From Condylostoma magnum (Eukaryota > Ciliophora > Heterotrichea > Heterotrichida > Condylostomatidae): a DNA stretch of 64,000 nucleotides. The translations under genes were made by a program, and so were the position numbers. The stretch spans positions 140,706-204,705 of the forward strand of contig CAKKTI010000001.1 in the NCBI GenBank assembly GCA_920105805.1. Direction: 5' to 3'. The notes under the pieces are model-generated. The model did not search any database and was not told where the DNA came from. It was given only the letters and a program-made list of their open reading frames with translations. Every line of letters starts with the position of its first letter. Position 1 is the first letter of the stretch. Below, piece by piece: positions 48,072 to 60,736 of the stretch.

Positions 48072-51000
48072 ATGTTCGAACGCTAAAAATCAAAATCTCC
48101 GAAATACAGATCAATGTGACAATCGTAAGGAGATGGCAATTTTACGCTTTACAATGGAATAGAAGTGAATCTAGTATCAGCAATGCAGCTGCCTTCCCCT
48201 TTAACAAACTCTCCAATAAGAATAACAGACTCTTCTTCAGTAATGTTTCCATCTGGATGAAATATAATAAAATTTGATGGAAATTAATTCGTAGGTAAAC
48301 CCAGACTAAAAGGAGCACAAATAACATCTTTTCAATACAACATAGAGCGAGGATATACAATGATAGGGCTTAATCCCACAGACTCATTACCAGTTTTAGA
48401 GCTTCACTATGAGGAAAAGCAGGTTTTACTTCCTCATCCCCACATAGGCCAAGATGATATAATAATAGCAAGTGATATAGTGAAAGAAGGGTTTAGATAA
48501 TGGCTCTGTGCTACAATATCTCAAAAAGGAAAAGTGTCTCTATGGTCTCCTGACTAGAAAAAGCTGGTAGGATGCAAGGAAATGTCAGGAGTAGGTACTA
48601 TACTTGTTCCTCATTAATTTGAGCCTTTGTTTTTGATCATAGGATAGAGGTATATAGCAGAGTGGAAACCTTCTAATAATGAGCCTGTTTTAGAAGAGCA
48701 TAATATAACTGTACCACAGGATATGATACTGGTAGATGGATGCTATGTAGAATAAGGAATTCTTATACTATCACTACCAAATGTGGTATGTTTGATGCGA
48801 ACTGGGTAGATATACACAAGAACGCAGTTGTAAGTTCCATCTGTTAGATGTCTGGGCGTATTAAACAGATAAATATACGTAGCTGGAGATCACAACTAGG
48901 TAGAAGTCTTGAAATTATCTAATGAGAAATTTTCCCATATAAAATTAATCGATTTGGTCAATAGAGCCTCTAGAGCTCTGCATTTTATACACAATGATAA
49001 ATTTATATACCTTGTACTGGAAGTTGATGCTTAATTAGAGATTTGGAATTTATCAGACGATTAGCCTGAACCTATTTTGTCGAGATGGGGGCATTCGAAA
49101 TCCGTACAATCTTTAAGTACAGCTTTAGCCTAGAATATCATAGTAAGTTGCTCTGAAGATAAGACTTTTAGAGTGTGGTAACATACAACCCAATGACAGT
49201 GCTCAATTATAGAAGATACTGCTGAGGTTCCTAAATGTGTTTCTATACATCCATCCGGAATTTAAGCTGCTTTGGCCCTTGTGCTCGAGGTAAGAGTGTA
49301 TTTTATACTAAAAAACAGCTTAAGTGTTGCTTTAAATGTCGCTAAGAGATGCGAAGCTGTCGCTTATAATGACAGTGGTGATATTTTAGCTATTGGAAAT
49401 TCAAACTCTGTTGAGATTTACTGTACTTTTACCCTTTAGTAGACTTAAGTGCTGCATAAGTGTCAGAGTATAGTTACAGGTCTTGATTGGCTTGAGAACA
49501 GTTTGACTATTAGTTGTTTATAAGGGTCTTTGTACTCATGGATTATTGACGCAAAGCCGGTACAAGTTGTTGAAATTCAACAGAAAAATTTGTAGTGTAA
49601 ATAAGCACAATACGATGCTAGATTAGATCTATTGGCTACTTTGTCACTTGAAGGAGTCATTGAAATTAGAAAAGAACAGGGCAGTGTAGTAACATATAAG
49701 AGTAGTGATTTCTAGGCAATTTGCTTTACAATATGTTTTGAATTAGAAATCATTATAATAGGCATGTAATCTGGGTCAATACGAGTGATGCTATGGCCAA
49801 TAATAGAATCTTAGGATTAGAACAATTCATCGGAGGTTGATTGAATGGATGTTCCAGTGCACACTGCTCCGGTAACATCAGTAATAGTATCCCAATCTGG
49901 TAAGGTGAATACAAACTAAACCACAACTCCTTCAATAATATTCGCAGGTGCTGAAGATGGAAGTATAATTGGAATATCTGCAAAGCAGATAAGAAAAGGA
50001 AGGACTAAGGAATGGGGCTATCAATAACAGTTCAAAATAAAAGGACTATAATACTCGCAAGGGGCTTTATCTGAGCCACGGTTTACAAGCTTTAATGATC
50101 TATCTTTAGTAACCAAGAATACACTGGAGTATTAAGATGAAGAAGTATCAAACTTACAAGAATCAGTGAAAAACTTAAAACATGATAGATTTGAGCTAGA
50201 AAATAAAGAAAAAGCTTTAGAAACTGAAATTGTCAAAATCACCGAGGAATTTAAAGGATAAATCGAGAAAGCCAGTGAATAAAAGGAAATTTTGGTGAGA
50301 TAATCTAGAGATGAGTACGCGGAATTTGAGTATAAGAAAAAACAGCACCAAGAGCAACATGATTAAAAACTGATCTAGAAAGAAGAGTAGAATAATAAGA
50401 AACTAAATGAGTAGTTTGAGAAATATGATAAACTTAAGAAGAATATTGAAGAAATGAGAGAAAAGTTTACAAAGGAATTAGAGTTAGTAGTGTAATCACA
50501 TTTAGAGACAGTTGAAGCTGTATAAGATGATTACTAGTAGAGAATAGTATAAATAGAGGAAGCCCACGAGGAGTTGAAATAATCGCTAAAAAAGGAAAGT
50601 GAGAAGTATGAAGCAATGGTCGGGTAAACTGATGTGGACTATGAAAATTTAGTAAAATAAGAAAAGTTGACTAAAGCTGCTGAGTTAGGAGAGGAAAGAA
50701 AAGTAGGGAAGGAAAGCATGGCCTAACATTCTAAATTATTAAGAGATAATATGTCCCTTTAGAAAGAATGTACTGAATTAAAAGAAGCTTCTTCTGAGTT
50801 TAGAGAGAGTAATAAGATTCTGTAAGAAGAAAAGCAGTAAATACAATAGAAATTAGATGAGTTAGAAAGAGAAATATATAAGAAGGAAGAAATGATTAAG
50901 AAAAAAGAAGCTACAATAAAAGATTTAAGATCATTGCACATTCATCTATAAAATTTCAGATTTGTGCTTGATTAAAAAATTAAAACTTTAAAAGATGAAA

Positions 51001-51938
51001 AAATTCCAATGGAAGAACAAATAAATAACCTTCAAGACCATAAAAACACATTGTTTTCTGAACTATTAGACGAAGAGGGTAAAAAGCGTGATTTAAGCAA
51101 ATAAATGGTAGTATTAAAGAAAAAACTATAAAGCTTTTAAAAGGACGGTAGCAAACTACGTGAAGAAGTGTTAATATCTAAAAACTATTTCAATCAATTG
51201 CTAAATGACATAGGATCTCTTATAGACATAAATGACAAAGATGATCTAATATACACCTTAAAGAATCTTTACTTAAAACATGTAGGAAAAGAAGACTTAG
51301 AAGGAATGCAGCCAGAAATAAAATCAGTTAAAGATATTTTTATGCAGGAAAAGAAGGTTAATTCAGAGAATGTAAAATCAGAACTGGAGTTACAAAATGA
51401 AAGACTATAAGAAATGCTAGAACTAATGGAGAGGTAGCGTTAATAAGTTGAAAAGAACAAATAAAGGGCTTTGCATGAGTAGTAAGAAGAAAATAGGAGA
51501 TTAATTGATGAATGCTTTGAGCACAGGGAAAGAAGAGCTGAGCTATTGAAATTTAAAAGTAAATACGAAGCTAAAATCAAATAATTGAAATTTGCTTTGA
51601 AGGGAGGAGCTCCTGTTCCTGAGCATAAGCGTAGTTCTCCAAAAGCACCTAAATTGACTCCATTTTAACAGCATAAACTGAAATAAATGGAAGCTAAGAA
51701 GGTGAGAAGGCCTGATTTTAGAATAAGAACTTTAATAGGAGAAATGGAGAGAAATAGATTTGAAATGCAAGAGGAAAGAGCGAAGTTTCAACAACTACAG
51801 GAAAAGATGAATAAGATTATATAAGATGAGCATAATACACCGAGTACTGCTTTTATGTCGATGACATCGTTACCAAAGCCTTAGCATACCAATGAAAACA
51901 GTATTCATAGAAGCAGTTTGGGAGACAGCGAGCTTTAG
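48072..51938 (+). CDS. CFAP57: CFAP57 (WDR65/FAP57)-like ciliary WD40 coiled-coil protein
   Basis: About 1288 residues, close to CFAP57 (~1250). The N-half is a double WD40 propeller (SSVMFPSGWNIIKFDG, IIVSCSEDKTFRVW, AVAYNDSGDILAIGNS, SIIFAGAEDGSIIGIS), the C-half a long coiled coil from ~residue 690 (LQESVKNLKHDRFELENKE on). CFAP57 sits in the axoneme and helps dock inner-arm dyneins. TGA codes Trp in several places (FPSGWNI, TTQWQCS, EVDWMDV). The start ATG 48072 (MFERQKSKSP) is inferred; an earlier ATG at 48031 is in another frame. The stop is TAG 51936-51938. Confidence 0.85.
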
Positions 51939-52050
51939 GTATAACTTAATTACTGTTTGAATAAATGTGTACAGTGCTTAATTAATATGTTAACCTTTTA
52001 TTAGATATTATGCTTATAGTAGTAAAGGATATTTGAATCGGAACTCTTCA

Positions 52051-52548
52051 ATGCATTTTTTAACTTGCAATTATTTCTAAGGTCCCTGTATTAGCCTGTT
52101 TTCTTGTCAACTATAGAAATCTAATTGGGCTTTTAAAACTGGCATAGTCTTTATATAGCTTTCAACACGATGGATAAAGTAGCTTCATCAGATAAATAAA
52201 AGTATTGTAGATTTATTTACTCAATTTAAGGATTTAGGGGGTGTGTTAGTACTTACACTTCAATCGAATTTACATGCTCACGGTTTTAAGTCTATAAAAA
52301 CTTTCAATTATCAATCTTAAACTCTTGTATATAATTTTAAAGAAACTTAAAAGGAATCAATTACTAAAAAGGAGGCATTTACTAATTACATATAGGGCAT
52401 TAAACGTTATTCTCTTAATTAAAATAGTATTCTTAACAAATGCATTCATTACAGAATATATGGCCGCATGGACATAATAAAGGTATGTCAAAAGTAGTAT
52501 TACAAATCTAGCACTACAGCAAATCAAATATTCCCTTTGCAGATATAG
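52051..52548 (+). CDS. Probable small gene of unknown function before TBCE-like
   Basis: About 165 residues from ATG 52051 (MHFLTCNYFQGP), with coding-like codon structure through KSIVDLFTQFKDLGGVLV and CIHYRIYGRMDIIKV. No family recognised. The end is uncertain: TAG 52546-52548 leaves 47 nt to the next ATG, whereas the frame can also run to TAA 52591-52593, only 2 nt before it. It could be an unrelated gene or a diverged upstream part of the tubulin-cofactor gene, though I see no CAP-Gly signature. Confidence 0.45.
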
Positions 52549-52595
52549 ATTAAGGCACAAGTTTATTCTAAAACTAATTCATTTGGTAATTAAAA

Positions 52596-53873
52596 ATGTC
52601 TAGCTTATTAGACTTGATTAGGCAAAAATACAGCTAAGAGGATATATAATAGCCAGATTCTTAAATTTCAATTTCCGTGAACTCGATTTCTTAGATTTAA
52701 CATTTATCAACAGTTTCAATAAATAATTAAACTATTACAGAGGCAGGGGACCTCAAGTCCTAATGCCCTAATATAAGTGAACTTGATATATCAGACACAA
52801 ACATCTGTGACTGGAAAATCCTAATTGACATATTCTAAAACCTACAAAAACTCTCCTTACTGCAAATGAATAAAATAGAGATCGATGATAGCACTTTATT
52901 CGAGGTAGAATAAGTACATGAACGCTTAGAAGATCTATAATGGCAGATGTCCTTAAAATCTCCGGCTGTTTTAAACTTAATTTCAAATCTTTTCCCCAAT
53001 ATAAGAGACTTAAACATAAGTTTCTCTGATTTAAGGTCAATTGATGCTATTTTTCCTATGAGCTTCCAGAATATCTATGGCTTAGACCTGAGTTATAACA
53101 GTTTTGAAAGCTGGTAAGACTTGCAACCTCTAAGTACTCTTCCTAATCTCTAAAAGCTTAAACTTGTAGGAAATCCAATAAAATAGCTAAATATCCCTGA
53201 TACTCCTGACTTTCCCTCCTTAGATTTCATTAATCTTGAAAAAACTGAAATATCAACCTGGGATTAAGTATATGAACTAAGCAAACTAACCTAGGTTGAA
53301 GGAATTCGTATAGGAGATACACCAATACAGTAAAGATTTCGCTAGAATTTCAGATAGATGGCAATATCATACTTACCCTAAATCTTTTATCTTAACGGTG
53401 GGAAAATAAATTAATCAGAAAGAGCATAAGCAGAACGGTAGTTTATAAGGGATTTTAGCTCAGAGTCAAGCCCAAATACTCACTAAACCCAAACATAACA
53501 GGGACTTTTGGGGAGTTACAATTAAGAAGAGATATAACCCAATATACAAGTCTTCAATCGCTGTTTTAGTATACATGGGCCAGTATTCAAATTCGCATAG
53601 GTAGACTTATCCCTTCCTAATAGAGTAAATGTTAAAATTACCAATGATTAAGGATTAGAAGAATATTTCAATGCAAGTATAAATACTTCGGTTGGCAAAA
53701 TAAAGGAAAAAGTAGCAAAAATAACAGGTATTGAACCTAGATCTTAAAAGTTATATTATGCTGATCACGAAGTATTGCATGCTTATGGCTTAGATTTACT
53801 TCGATTTGAAAATCAAACATTGAAGCAGCTTAATTTTAAAGAAGGGGATTATTTAGTAGTAAACAAAAGGTAA
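52596..53873 (+). CDS. TBCE: Tubulin-folding cofactor E-like (TBCE/TBCEL)
   Basis: 425 residues. Leucine-rich repeats in the middle (NISELDISDTNICDWKIL, NIRDLNISFSDLRSID, IYGLDLSYNSFESWQDL, LPNLQKLKLVGNPI) followed by the LRR cap (YLPQIFYLNGGKINQSERA) and a C-terminal ubiquitin-like domain (GKIKEKVAKITGIEP, LKQLNFKEGDYLVV). This is the TBCE layout without the N-terminal CAP-Gly domain, as in TBCEL. TBCE handles alpha-tubulin in dimer assembly and disassembly. The stop is TAA TAA at 53871. Confidence 0.85.
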
Positions 53874-54298
53874 TAATTAAAATGGAAAGCTATACCAGAA
53901 GTAATAGCTTGATGTTTATACAAATTAAGTAATTATACTGAATAAAATGTAAGGAACCATAAAGTAGTAAAATTCATAATAGTTATTTTATTGAATAGCT
54001 GCCAAAAGTATGATTATAGATTGAAGTAACAACTTTCTTATATAAATGACACAAATAAGGTTAATAGCATGCTAGTTATATCAAATTATACTTTATAAGC
54101 AAAAGTTTTGATATTTTTAGTTTAAAGAAAGGTGATAGATATGAGTATATCTGTATCTGGTGATAACATATAAAGTATAAGTTATACCCATAATAGATAT
54201 TATGTAAATAAAAAACTTCCCTATACTTAAGGAATTAACGTTAAGCAATATATTGCTTCTATTATAAAAGGGATTCTAACTAAAACAAAGAATTTATT
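53874..54298. other. Convergent intergenic region
   Basis: About 425 nt of AT-rich DNA between two convergent genes. No gene, repeat or RNA structure recognised. Confidence 0.4.
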
Positions 54299-55147
54299 TT
54301 ATCTAAGCATCAAATTGTTTGGTAATCTACGTCTTGCTTATTTCCTCCTTTTAACATTTTACCCTGTAATCTCTCTTGATATATTATTTACTTTCTATAA
54401 CTGCAATTAAGGCAAAGTTGAATTACGTATTGAATACCTAGTACTTTATATAGTTTAACTATCTTATTTGTTAAAACAGTCATAAGCTGTATTAGATCGT
54501 CATCGCTATTTAAGATTGGTTGGAGTTCTTAAAAACGGTGTTATTGAATTACCATCTGGCTAAAATTCAACTAATTTATGAATAGGAATAGAAGGCTTGT
54601 TTCTTATTGACTATGATTTTTGTTATGGCAATCTTCTCCTTTAGTAAATGCTGATTTTAGATGGCCTTTGATTTTTAGATTAGGAAGTCATATTCACAAT
54701 CTATTCTCTCAATAAAGCTTCAAATTTAGACGGGTTTACAGAATAAAGCAGCTAAAAGTATTCAATGAAGTAACTTTTCCCGTTTTGATGATAAAGTTAG
54801 TAATACAAATTAGAATCTATTTTGTAAAATTGACTCTGTGCTAATTGACCTATCTCTTAGTTTATTTTAAGATCAATAAATAACCCCTATTAATCTATTT
54901 TAAACATGTATATATTAGAGGAAGGCTTAAGATTTCCATCTACTTTTTTATCTTAGTTGTGAAAATCATCTGCAATTTGCTTCAATTCATTTAACTATTT
55001 CTAAGCATTTACAGTGGCTTCAGATTGACTTTATAGTCTAATTTAACTCTTAAACTCAAAAACTTATATTACAGCATTAAATTTCACAGACTTTTAGGTT
55101 ATTTCTTGGTAACTTTTATCAAGAATAATTCAATGCTTTTCAATCAT
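54299..55147 (-). CDS. Basic coiled-coil protein, unknown
   Basis: 282 residues. The N-terminal ~120 residues are helical (VNAQKQLNELKQIADDFH), the rest basic and Arg/Gln-rich (RQARR-type runs near the end: NVKRRKQARRRLPNNLMLR). It may bind nucleic acid or microtubules; no family recognised. TGA is Trp in EKHWIIL and KQRWRSN. The stop is TAA 54299-54301. Its start is 41 nt from the divergent UTP18 start. Confidence 0.6.
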
Positions 55148-55188
55148 TTTAAACAATGTAAAATAATTTTCACACTTCTAATTATTAA

Positions 55189-56361
55189 ATGAAGATGTCA
55201 CAGGCCTGGATCGATGAAGATGATGAGCAGCTTTAAGTTGACTTAAACAACTAAAAAATAACAAAAAAGCTATAAGCAGTTGATGGAACCACATATACTT
55301 AAAAGTTGCGTAATTTTTACAGTTAATTAACTTCATAGACCTGGGCTACCTAAGACGTGTAAAGTAATAATAGAACTTTATCGGGATTACTCTAAACTTC
55401 AAAGCCAATTTTATCCCAAAAGTAAGTAGCTTTAAGGCAGGATATTATTGATATATCATAATAATAGCATCTTAATACTGAATCTCCTGCTAGAGGATGT
55501 GTTACTGCTATTGATTGTAGAGATGATAAGGTGATTGTTGGAAGCAGAGATCAATACTTAAGGATGTTCCAAGTAACTGAGGAGGAGTGCTCTTTGACTA
55601 TGGCTATACATTGTAGAGGTTTACCTGTTCAATTTGCTTAATTCTGTAATGATAGGATTTATATATCAGGATTTAGGCCGTTTTTCTTTATGTTTGATTT
55701 AGAAAATGAAAGATTGACTAAAGTTCCGTATAATTTGACACATGAGAAAAGATAATTAGGTCCAATGGTTGTGTCAGAGAATGGGTAAAAGCTTGTATTT
55801 CTATGCAAAACTGGGCATATACTAGTACTTTCAACTATTACTAACAAGCTACAATTCGAATTGAAGATGAATGAAGAAGCTCTATCAGGTGCATTTTTAG
55901 ATGAGAATACATTGATTACTGGAGGTGTAGAAGGTGATATCTATATATGGAATTTGAGCACTAGATAATGCATTAATAAACTACAAGACACAAATATTTT
56001 AAAAGTAACAGCATTAGCAGTAAGTTAAACATATATAGCAGCTGGGTGTAGCTCGGGCTATGTTAGTATATTCAATACAGAAACCCTAGAAAACATAGGA
56101 AATATAGGAAATTTAACAACAAAGATTGATATGCTAAAATTCAACAGCACTGGTGAAATCCTAGCAGTTCTTTCCCGCTGGAAAACAAACGGTATAAAAC
56201 TAATACATATGGGATCAATGACAGTATTTCAAAACTGGCCAGATTTCAAGTCCCATATCCAATTTCCTTTTAGTATAAACTTTAGCGAGGAAAGCAAGTA
56301 TTTCTACGTAGGAAATGACGAGGGGAATGTGCTAATGTATAAACTGAATTTCTATAGTTAG
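55189..56361 (+). CDS. UTP18: UTP18, small-subunit processome WD40 protein
   Basis: 390 residues. Component of the U3 snoRNP / UTP-B complex for 18S rRNA maturation in the nucleolus. WD repeats show SRDQYLRMFQVTEEE, IYISGFRPFFFMFDLE, TLITGGVEGDIYIWNL and YIAAGCSSGYVSIFN. The highly conserved family end is present: MLKFNSTGEILAVLSRWK, then HMGSMTVFQNWP. The stop is TAG TAA at 56359. The protein is somewhat shorter than yeast UTP18 because of a short N-terminal region. Confidence 0.93.
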
Positions 56362-56425
56362 TAAGACACTTTTAGCACACAATTTACTCATTCCATTTAA
56401 ACAAACTTTATACGATTAAATTACT

Positions 56426-57823
56426 CTATCGCTTGTTAGAATTAACAAAAAAATCCTTCGGAAATCTGCTTTTAGCATGTGCTGGCCTATCCTACATGCA
56501 ATTCTTGGTAATCATTTGATTTTACATAAATTTATCAAGCTCATCTTAAAAAACTCCTTCACTGTTAGGATAAATGAATCTACTTTCCCCAGCAGTGTCT
56601 AGATCAAGTCTATTTGCAACTCTGGGTGTCACAGACACTTATTACTTTTAATGGATAATTGGAGACTACTATACAGATATTTCACTACTTCTTTGCTGCA
56701 CCTAAACTTTCCCCCTAGGATTCTTCCCCTGATCCCCTCTTCTCAGTACATTTCCTATTTTCCTATTCCCAGTTTTCCTTTGCTCCTCTACGCGCTTTCT
56801 TGCATTTTCTATCTTTTCTTCAATTGCCTTAATCTTAGCTTATTCTTACTCATGTCGCTTTTTAAGGGCTACTTGTCTTCTGTCCCTTTAAACCTCAGCG
56901 ACTGTTTTTATGCCTCTGTTATAAGAAGGACGAGGGGCTGTAGGTTTTTGCAATCTTTACTCTTACGGGGCACTTGACTGTCTTTTTAACTCGTCTATTA
57001 TACCTTCCTACGTTTACAGTTGGTTTTTTAAGGATTATTACTCCTCTATCAGCTATTTACATAGATCATTTAAGTAGTCATAGCTATCTGACTCGGCCTA
57101 TGTATCAGGGACTGAAACTGATTTCATTCTTAGTGATTTAATAGGGGAGTTATGCTGTTAGGACTCTTAAGTTATGTTTTGGGTCGACTCTGGGGTGAAA
57201 GTAGGATTTTCCCTTGTGGAATCTAATTTTTAGATGAGATTTTGTTATGGGGACATTGAAAGTACTTTTTACTCGTTGATTTCTTGCTGAATTGTCATGC
57301 ACTTTTCTTATTATGCCTTCTATCGTTTTTCATTTAACTGCTGCTCTAAAGCAGCAAGCATTTCTTAACGTTAAATTGCTTTCTTTTATTGCATAAGAGC
57401 TACTTCGTCTCTTTGTAAAGCCCCACCCATTATATGAGTAAAATTTGAGCCTATATGGACGTGGTTTTCAATTTCATGCTTTTTCTTGTATCTGTCTAAT
57501 GCTTAGTTATTCACTATAGAGAACTAGTTTTATTCCTAAACTTTTTGTATTTCTTATTACAAGGAAGATTAAGACATTGATAAAAAATCAATTGGAGACT
57601 TGGTTCTTAGCCCAAAATCCTTTGTTTCTTATTACATTTCCTTTTTTTATTAAATTTACCTTGCTAGCTCTTCTCTATACTACTACTACTTTCTTACTTT
57701 CTCCATTTCCATTTCTTACTCATTTATACCATATACAGAGTTGCCAAATGGTACCTGAGAGTTTTATGCATAGAAATTAGGCTCAAAAGAGGACTTAAAA
57801 TGCATTTTTATTTTAAAATTCAT
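56426..57823 (-). CDS. Coiled-coil, Gln/Arg-rich protein (CSPP1/ciliary-type)
   Basis: About 465 residues. The N-terminus has the motif YREELARQIQQKKEMQ, a YxxxLxxQIxxKK helix seen in centrosomal and ciliary coiled-coil proteins such as CSPP1 and CCDC66. Further coiled segments (QRDEVALMQQKKAIQ, LKKRHEQEQAKIKAIEEK) and a Ser/Pro-rich middle follow. A basal-body or axoneme role is inference. The start ATG 57823 (or 57805, MHFKSSFEPNFY) is favoured over the internal ATG 57577 because coding continues upstream. The end is TAG 56426-56428, or TAA 56408-56410. Confidence 0.65.
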
Positions 57824-57866
57824 GTATAAAAAATGAAACGGCAAAATTACCTTAATAATCAGCTTA

Positions 57867-59276
57867 CTAATGTCCCTTATGCAATACTTTCTGATACTCT
57901 AATAACGTCTCTACATTTCTATTACTCTCCAAGGCCTTTTTCTTCTCCACAGCGTTCTCAGCCCAATAATCCGAAATCCTGTCCTCCATCATCCCTCTGA
58001 AATGATTAATGAGTCCTTACACAGGCCAGGCTGCTGCATCTCCCAATGCACATATGGTATGTCCTTCGATCTACTTAGTCAACTCTTCCAGTTAATCAAT
58101 TTCTCCAAAATCAGCGTTTCCATACTTAATCCTCGTAAGTAAATCTACTAACCATGTAGTCCCTTCCCTGCAAGGAGTGCATTGCCCACAACTTTCATGC
58201 TTATAAAACTTACTAAGTCTTAAGATATTATCAATCATATCAGTTTGCTTATTCATAACTATAACAGCAGCCGTTCCCAGTCCACTTTTATACGACATGA
58301 GACTGTCATAGTCCATAAGAGCTTCTTCGCATAGGTTTTTGGGGAGACATCTTACTGAGGACCCTCCTGGAATGATTGCGAGTAGATTATCCCATCCTCC
58401 TTGCACTCCTCCAGCATGTCTTTCTATTAACTCTCTTAGAGGAATTGACATTTCCTCTTCAACAGTGCAGGGGTTGTTGACATTTCCAGAAATACAGAAA
58501 AGTTTTACTCCTCTGTTATTTTCCCTACCGAGAGATGAAAACCATTAAGGACCTCGACGGATTATAGTAGGAACTACTGCTACTGTTTCTACATTGGTCA
58601 CAGTAGTCGGACACCCGTATAAACCTGCATTGGCTGGAAACGGAGGCTTCATACGGGGCCTTCCTTATTTGCCTTCGAGACTTTCTATAAGAGCACTCTC
58701 TTCACCGCATATATATGCCCCTGCTCCCTTATGAACATATACGTCAAAGTCATATCCTGATCCACATGCGTTCTTGCCTAGAAATCCTTTCTCATAAGCC
58801 TCATTTACAGCGTTCTGTATGCATTTAACCTCGTCGTAAAACTCCCCTCTACAGTAAATATAAGCAGCTGTTGCACGCATTGCAAAGCCAACGCATAAAG
58901 AACCTTCTATTAACTTATGAGGATCACTCCTAAGAATCTCCCTGTCTTTACATGTTCCAGGCTCAGACTCATCTGCATTGATGACTAAATATGAGGGCCT
59001 TCCATCACTCTTCTTAGGCATGAATGAGTACTTAAGACCAGATGGGAAACCAGCCCCTCCACGCCCTCTCAGCCCTGATTTCTTAATCTCGTCAATTACC
59101 CAATCATGGCCCATTGAAAGAATCTCTTTAGTATTATGCCAGTCTCCTCGTTGCATCGCTCCCTTGATGTAAATATCTCCGTCACAGTAGAGATTGGTAA
59201 AAACACGATCTTAATCGGAAAGATTGCCATGATACCTGGCTAATGGTTTAAGCCTTTGAGCTGCTCTTGCCAGCAT
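57867..59276 (-). CDS. NDUFV1: NDUFV1, mitochondrial complex I 51-kDa subunit
   Basis: 469 residues; oxidises NADH through FMN in respiratory complex I. The basic N-terminus [17 protein letters not shown] looks like a mitochondrial targeting peptide. FMN/NADH sites: [51 protein letters not shown]. The 4Fe-4S cluster motif is [13 protein letters not shown] with the fourth Cys in GHTICALGD. Nearly every family block is present without an intron. The stop is TAG TAA at 57867, right where the homologues end. It is nuclear-encoded, which is usual for this subunit. Confidence 0.97.
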
Positions 59277-59325
59277 ATTTTTTATTTATTCTGTAACACA
59301 AAGTTAAACAAGTTTTCTAATATTA

Positions 59326-60720
59326 CTAATTATCCAAGGAAACAAAATTAAAATGAGATAAAATACGCTCTGATATTTCATTTGGAAACTTCTGGAGTCT
59401 TTCTTCAAGCTTGGGAGTTATTTTTGATAGCAGCCAAGGATTACTTCTTATCAGCACGTTCTGGTCAATACCCTCCTAATCATCGTAGCTTTCCTCGTCT
59501 TGTTGGTGTGTTTCTGGGTTAAATGGATCATCGTCTTAGTCTTCCTCTATATTTTCTACTTTTGACTCCATTTGGTCACTTTGTATATTATCAATTGCCA
59601 TTTCATAATCCACTTCAATAACAGCTTCTCCCTTATGCGTTTTAACCATTAGTTTCGCAGTTTCTGTAGGACATACCAACTACTCCTCTTCATACTTTTT
59701 CTGCCTGTCTTCTCTTAATTGCTTTACAGCACTGGACGCCATATCTCTGCTTTGCATGGAACAGAGTTTACTGGTAGAAATTTCCCCTTTAAGCAAATGT
59801 GACCTAAAATCAGGGTTTTTGTCCATGCACAGATTGAAAACTACAGTTCTCACTTTACTTTTATAAGAAGGCTTAGTTGCATCCTACCCTGTATATATAT
59901 ACAAAGCTGCTTCTATTTCCAAGGCTCTATCAATAATCCCTCTTTCATCAATCAGTAAAGCATTTCCACTCAAAAAGTTTTCCTCATAGGCTAAGTGAAG
60001 AGCACTGGCAATCTTAGTTTTGATTTAATTCCTTATCTTATCCTGCGGGTTCAGTGAATTATATGAGCTATTGAACTCTTATTACACATTATTCAATCTC
60101 CCAGCCAATCTTTCCTTGGATTCTTCGCTTAAGTAGGAGTACTTAGAAATATCAATAGGTAGGTTTCTGTAACTATCTCCGTTAGACTGTTAACTATTAT
60201 TACTAATAGTCCTCCGCATTTGAGTATTAGGGGGATCTATTTCTATCCTTTAGCGCTTAAAAGGAAATGAGCAATCTGGACACTGCCCTGGCTCACTCAT
60301 ACAGGTTCTATGGAAAATGTTTTTACAGTTAGGACAGTACTCAAAAGGAGTATCTGGGTTAAATTGTTGTCGGCATAGACAAACTCCCGGGAGATTCTGT
60401 GGAGAGAGATTTCCTGTATCTGGGTCTATACTTTACCTTACTATATATCCTTTATTCTTTTAGTATTCAAAAGGTTGCAAGAGGGGGTAAAATTCCTTTA
60501 TTTAGTTTTTATTTACTTTTACTTCCCTTGGAGTTCTGAATAGTTCCCATTCTGCTGTGTGCTCTTTCCGAATATCTGTGTAAAAATTACTGCCTTCTGG
60601 TTTTATTAGCTCAGTACAGGAATACATACCACTGTCTTCTGCGTTGACTAAAGCAAAAGCCTCTAGGCCTTTATAAGTAGAATATTTTAGAATTTTACCA
60701 GAATTTACTTAGCTAGCCAT
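59326..60720 (-). CDS. BAH-PHD-TFIIS-central-domain chromatin protein
   Basis: 464 residues. A bromo-adjacent-homology-like N-terminus (GMYSCTELIKPEG, WELFRTPREVKVN) leads into a PHD finger (CLCRQQFNPDTPFEYCPNC, FHRTC, CPDC). Then a TFIIS central (TFS2M) domain follows (DKIRNQIKTKIASALHLAY, KSKVRTVVFNLCMDKNP, FRSHLLKGEI), and an acidic end. BAH-PHD reads histone tails; TFS2M is found in Bye1/PHF3/DIDO-type proteins that bind RNA polymerase II. This suggests a link of chromatin state to transcription. The stop is TAG TAA at 59326. The start is only 16 nt from the divergent gene. Confidence 0.82.
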
Positions 60721-60736
60721 ATTGGTAATTTTAACT

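Noticed and set aside
52768-53040. Minus-strand open frame across the TBCE-like gene
   Set aside because: Antisense shadow of a gene with clear leucine-rich repeats and a ubiquitin-like end.
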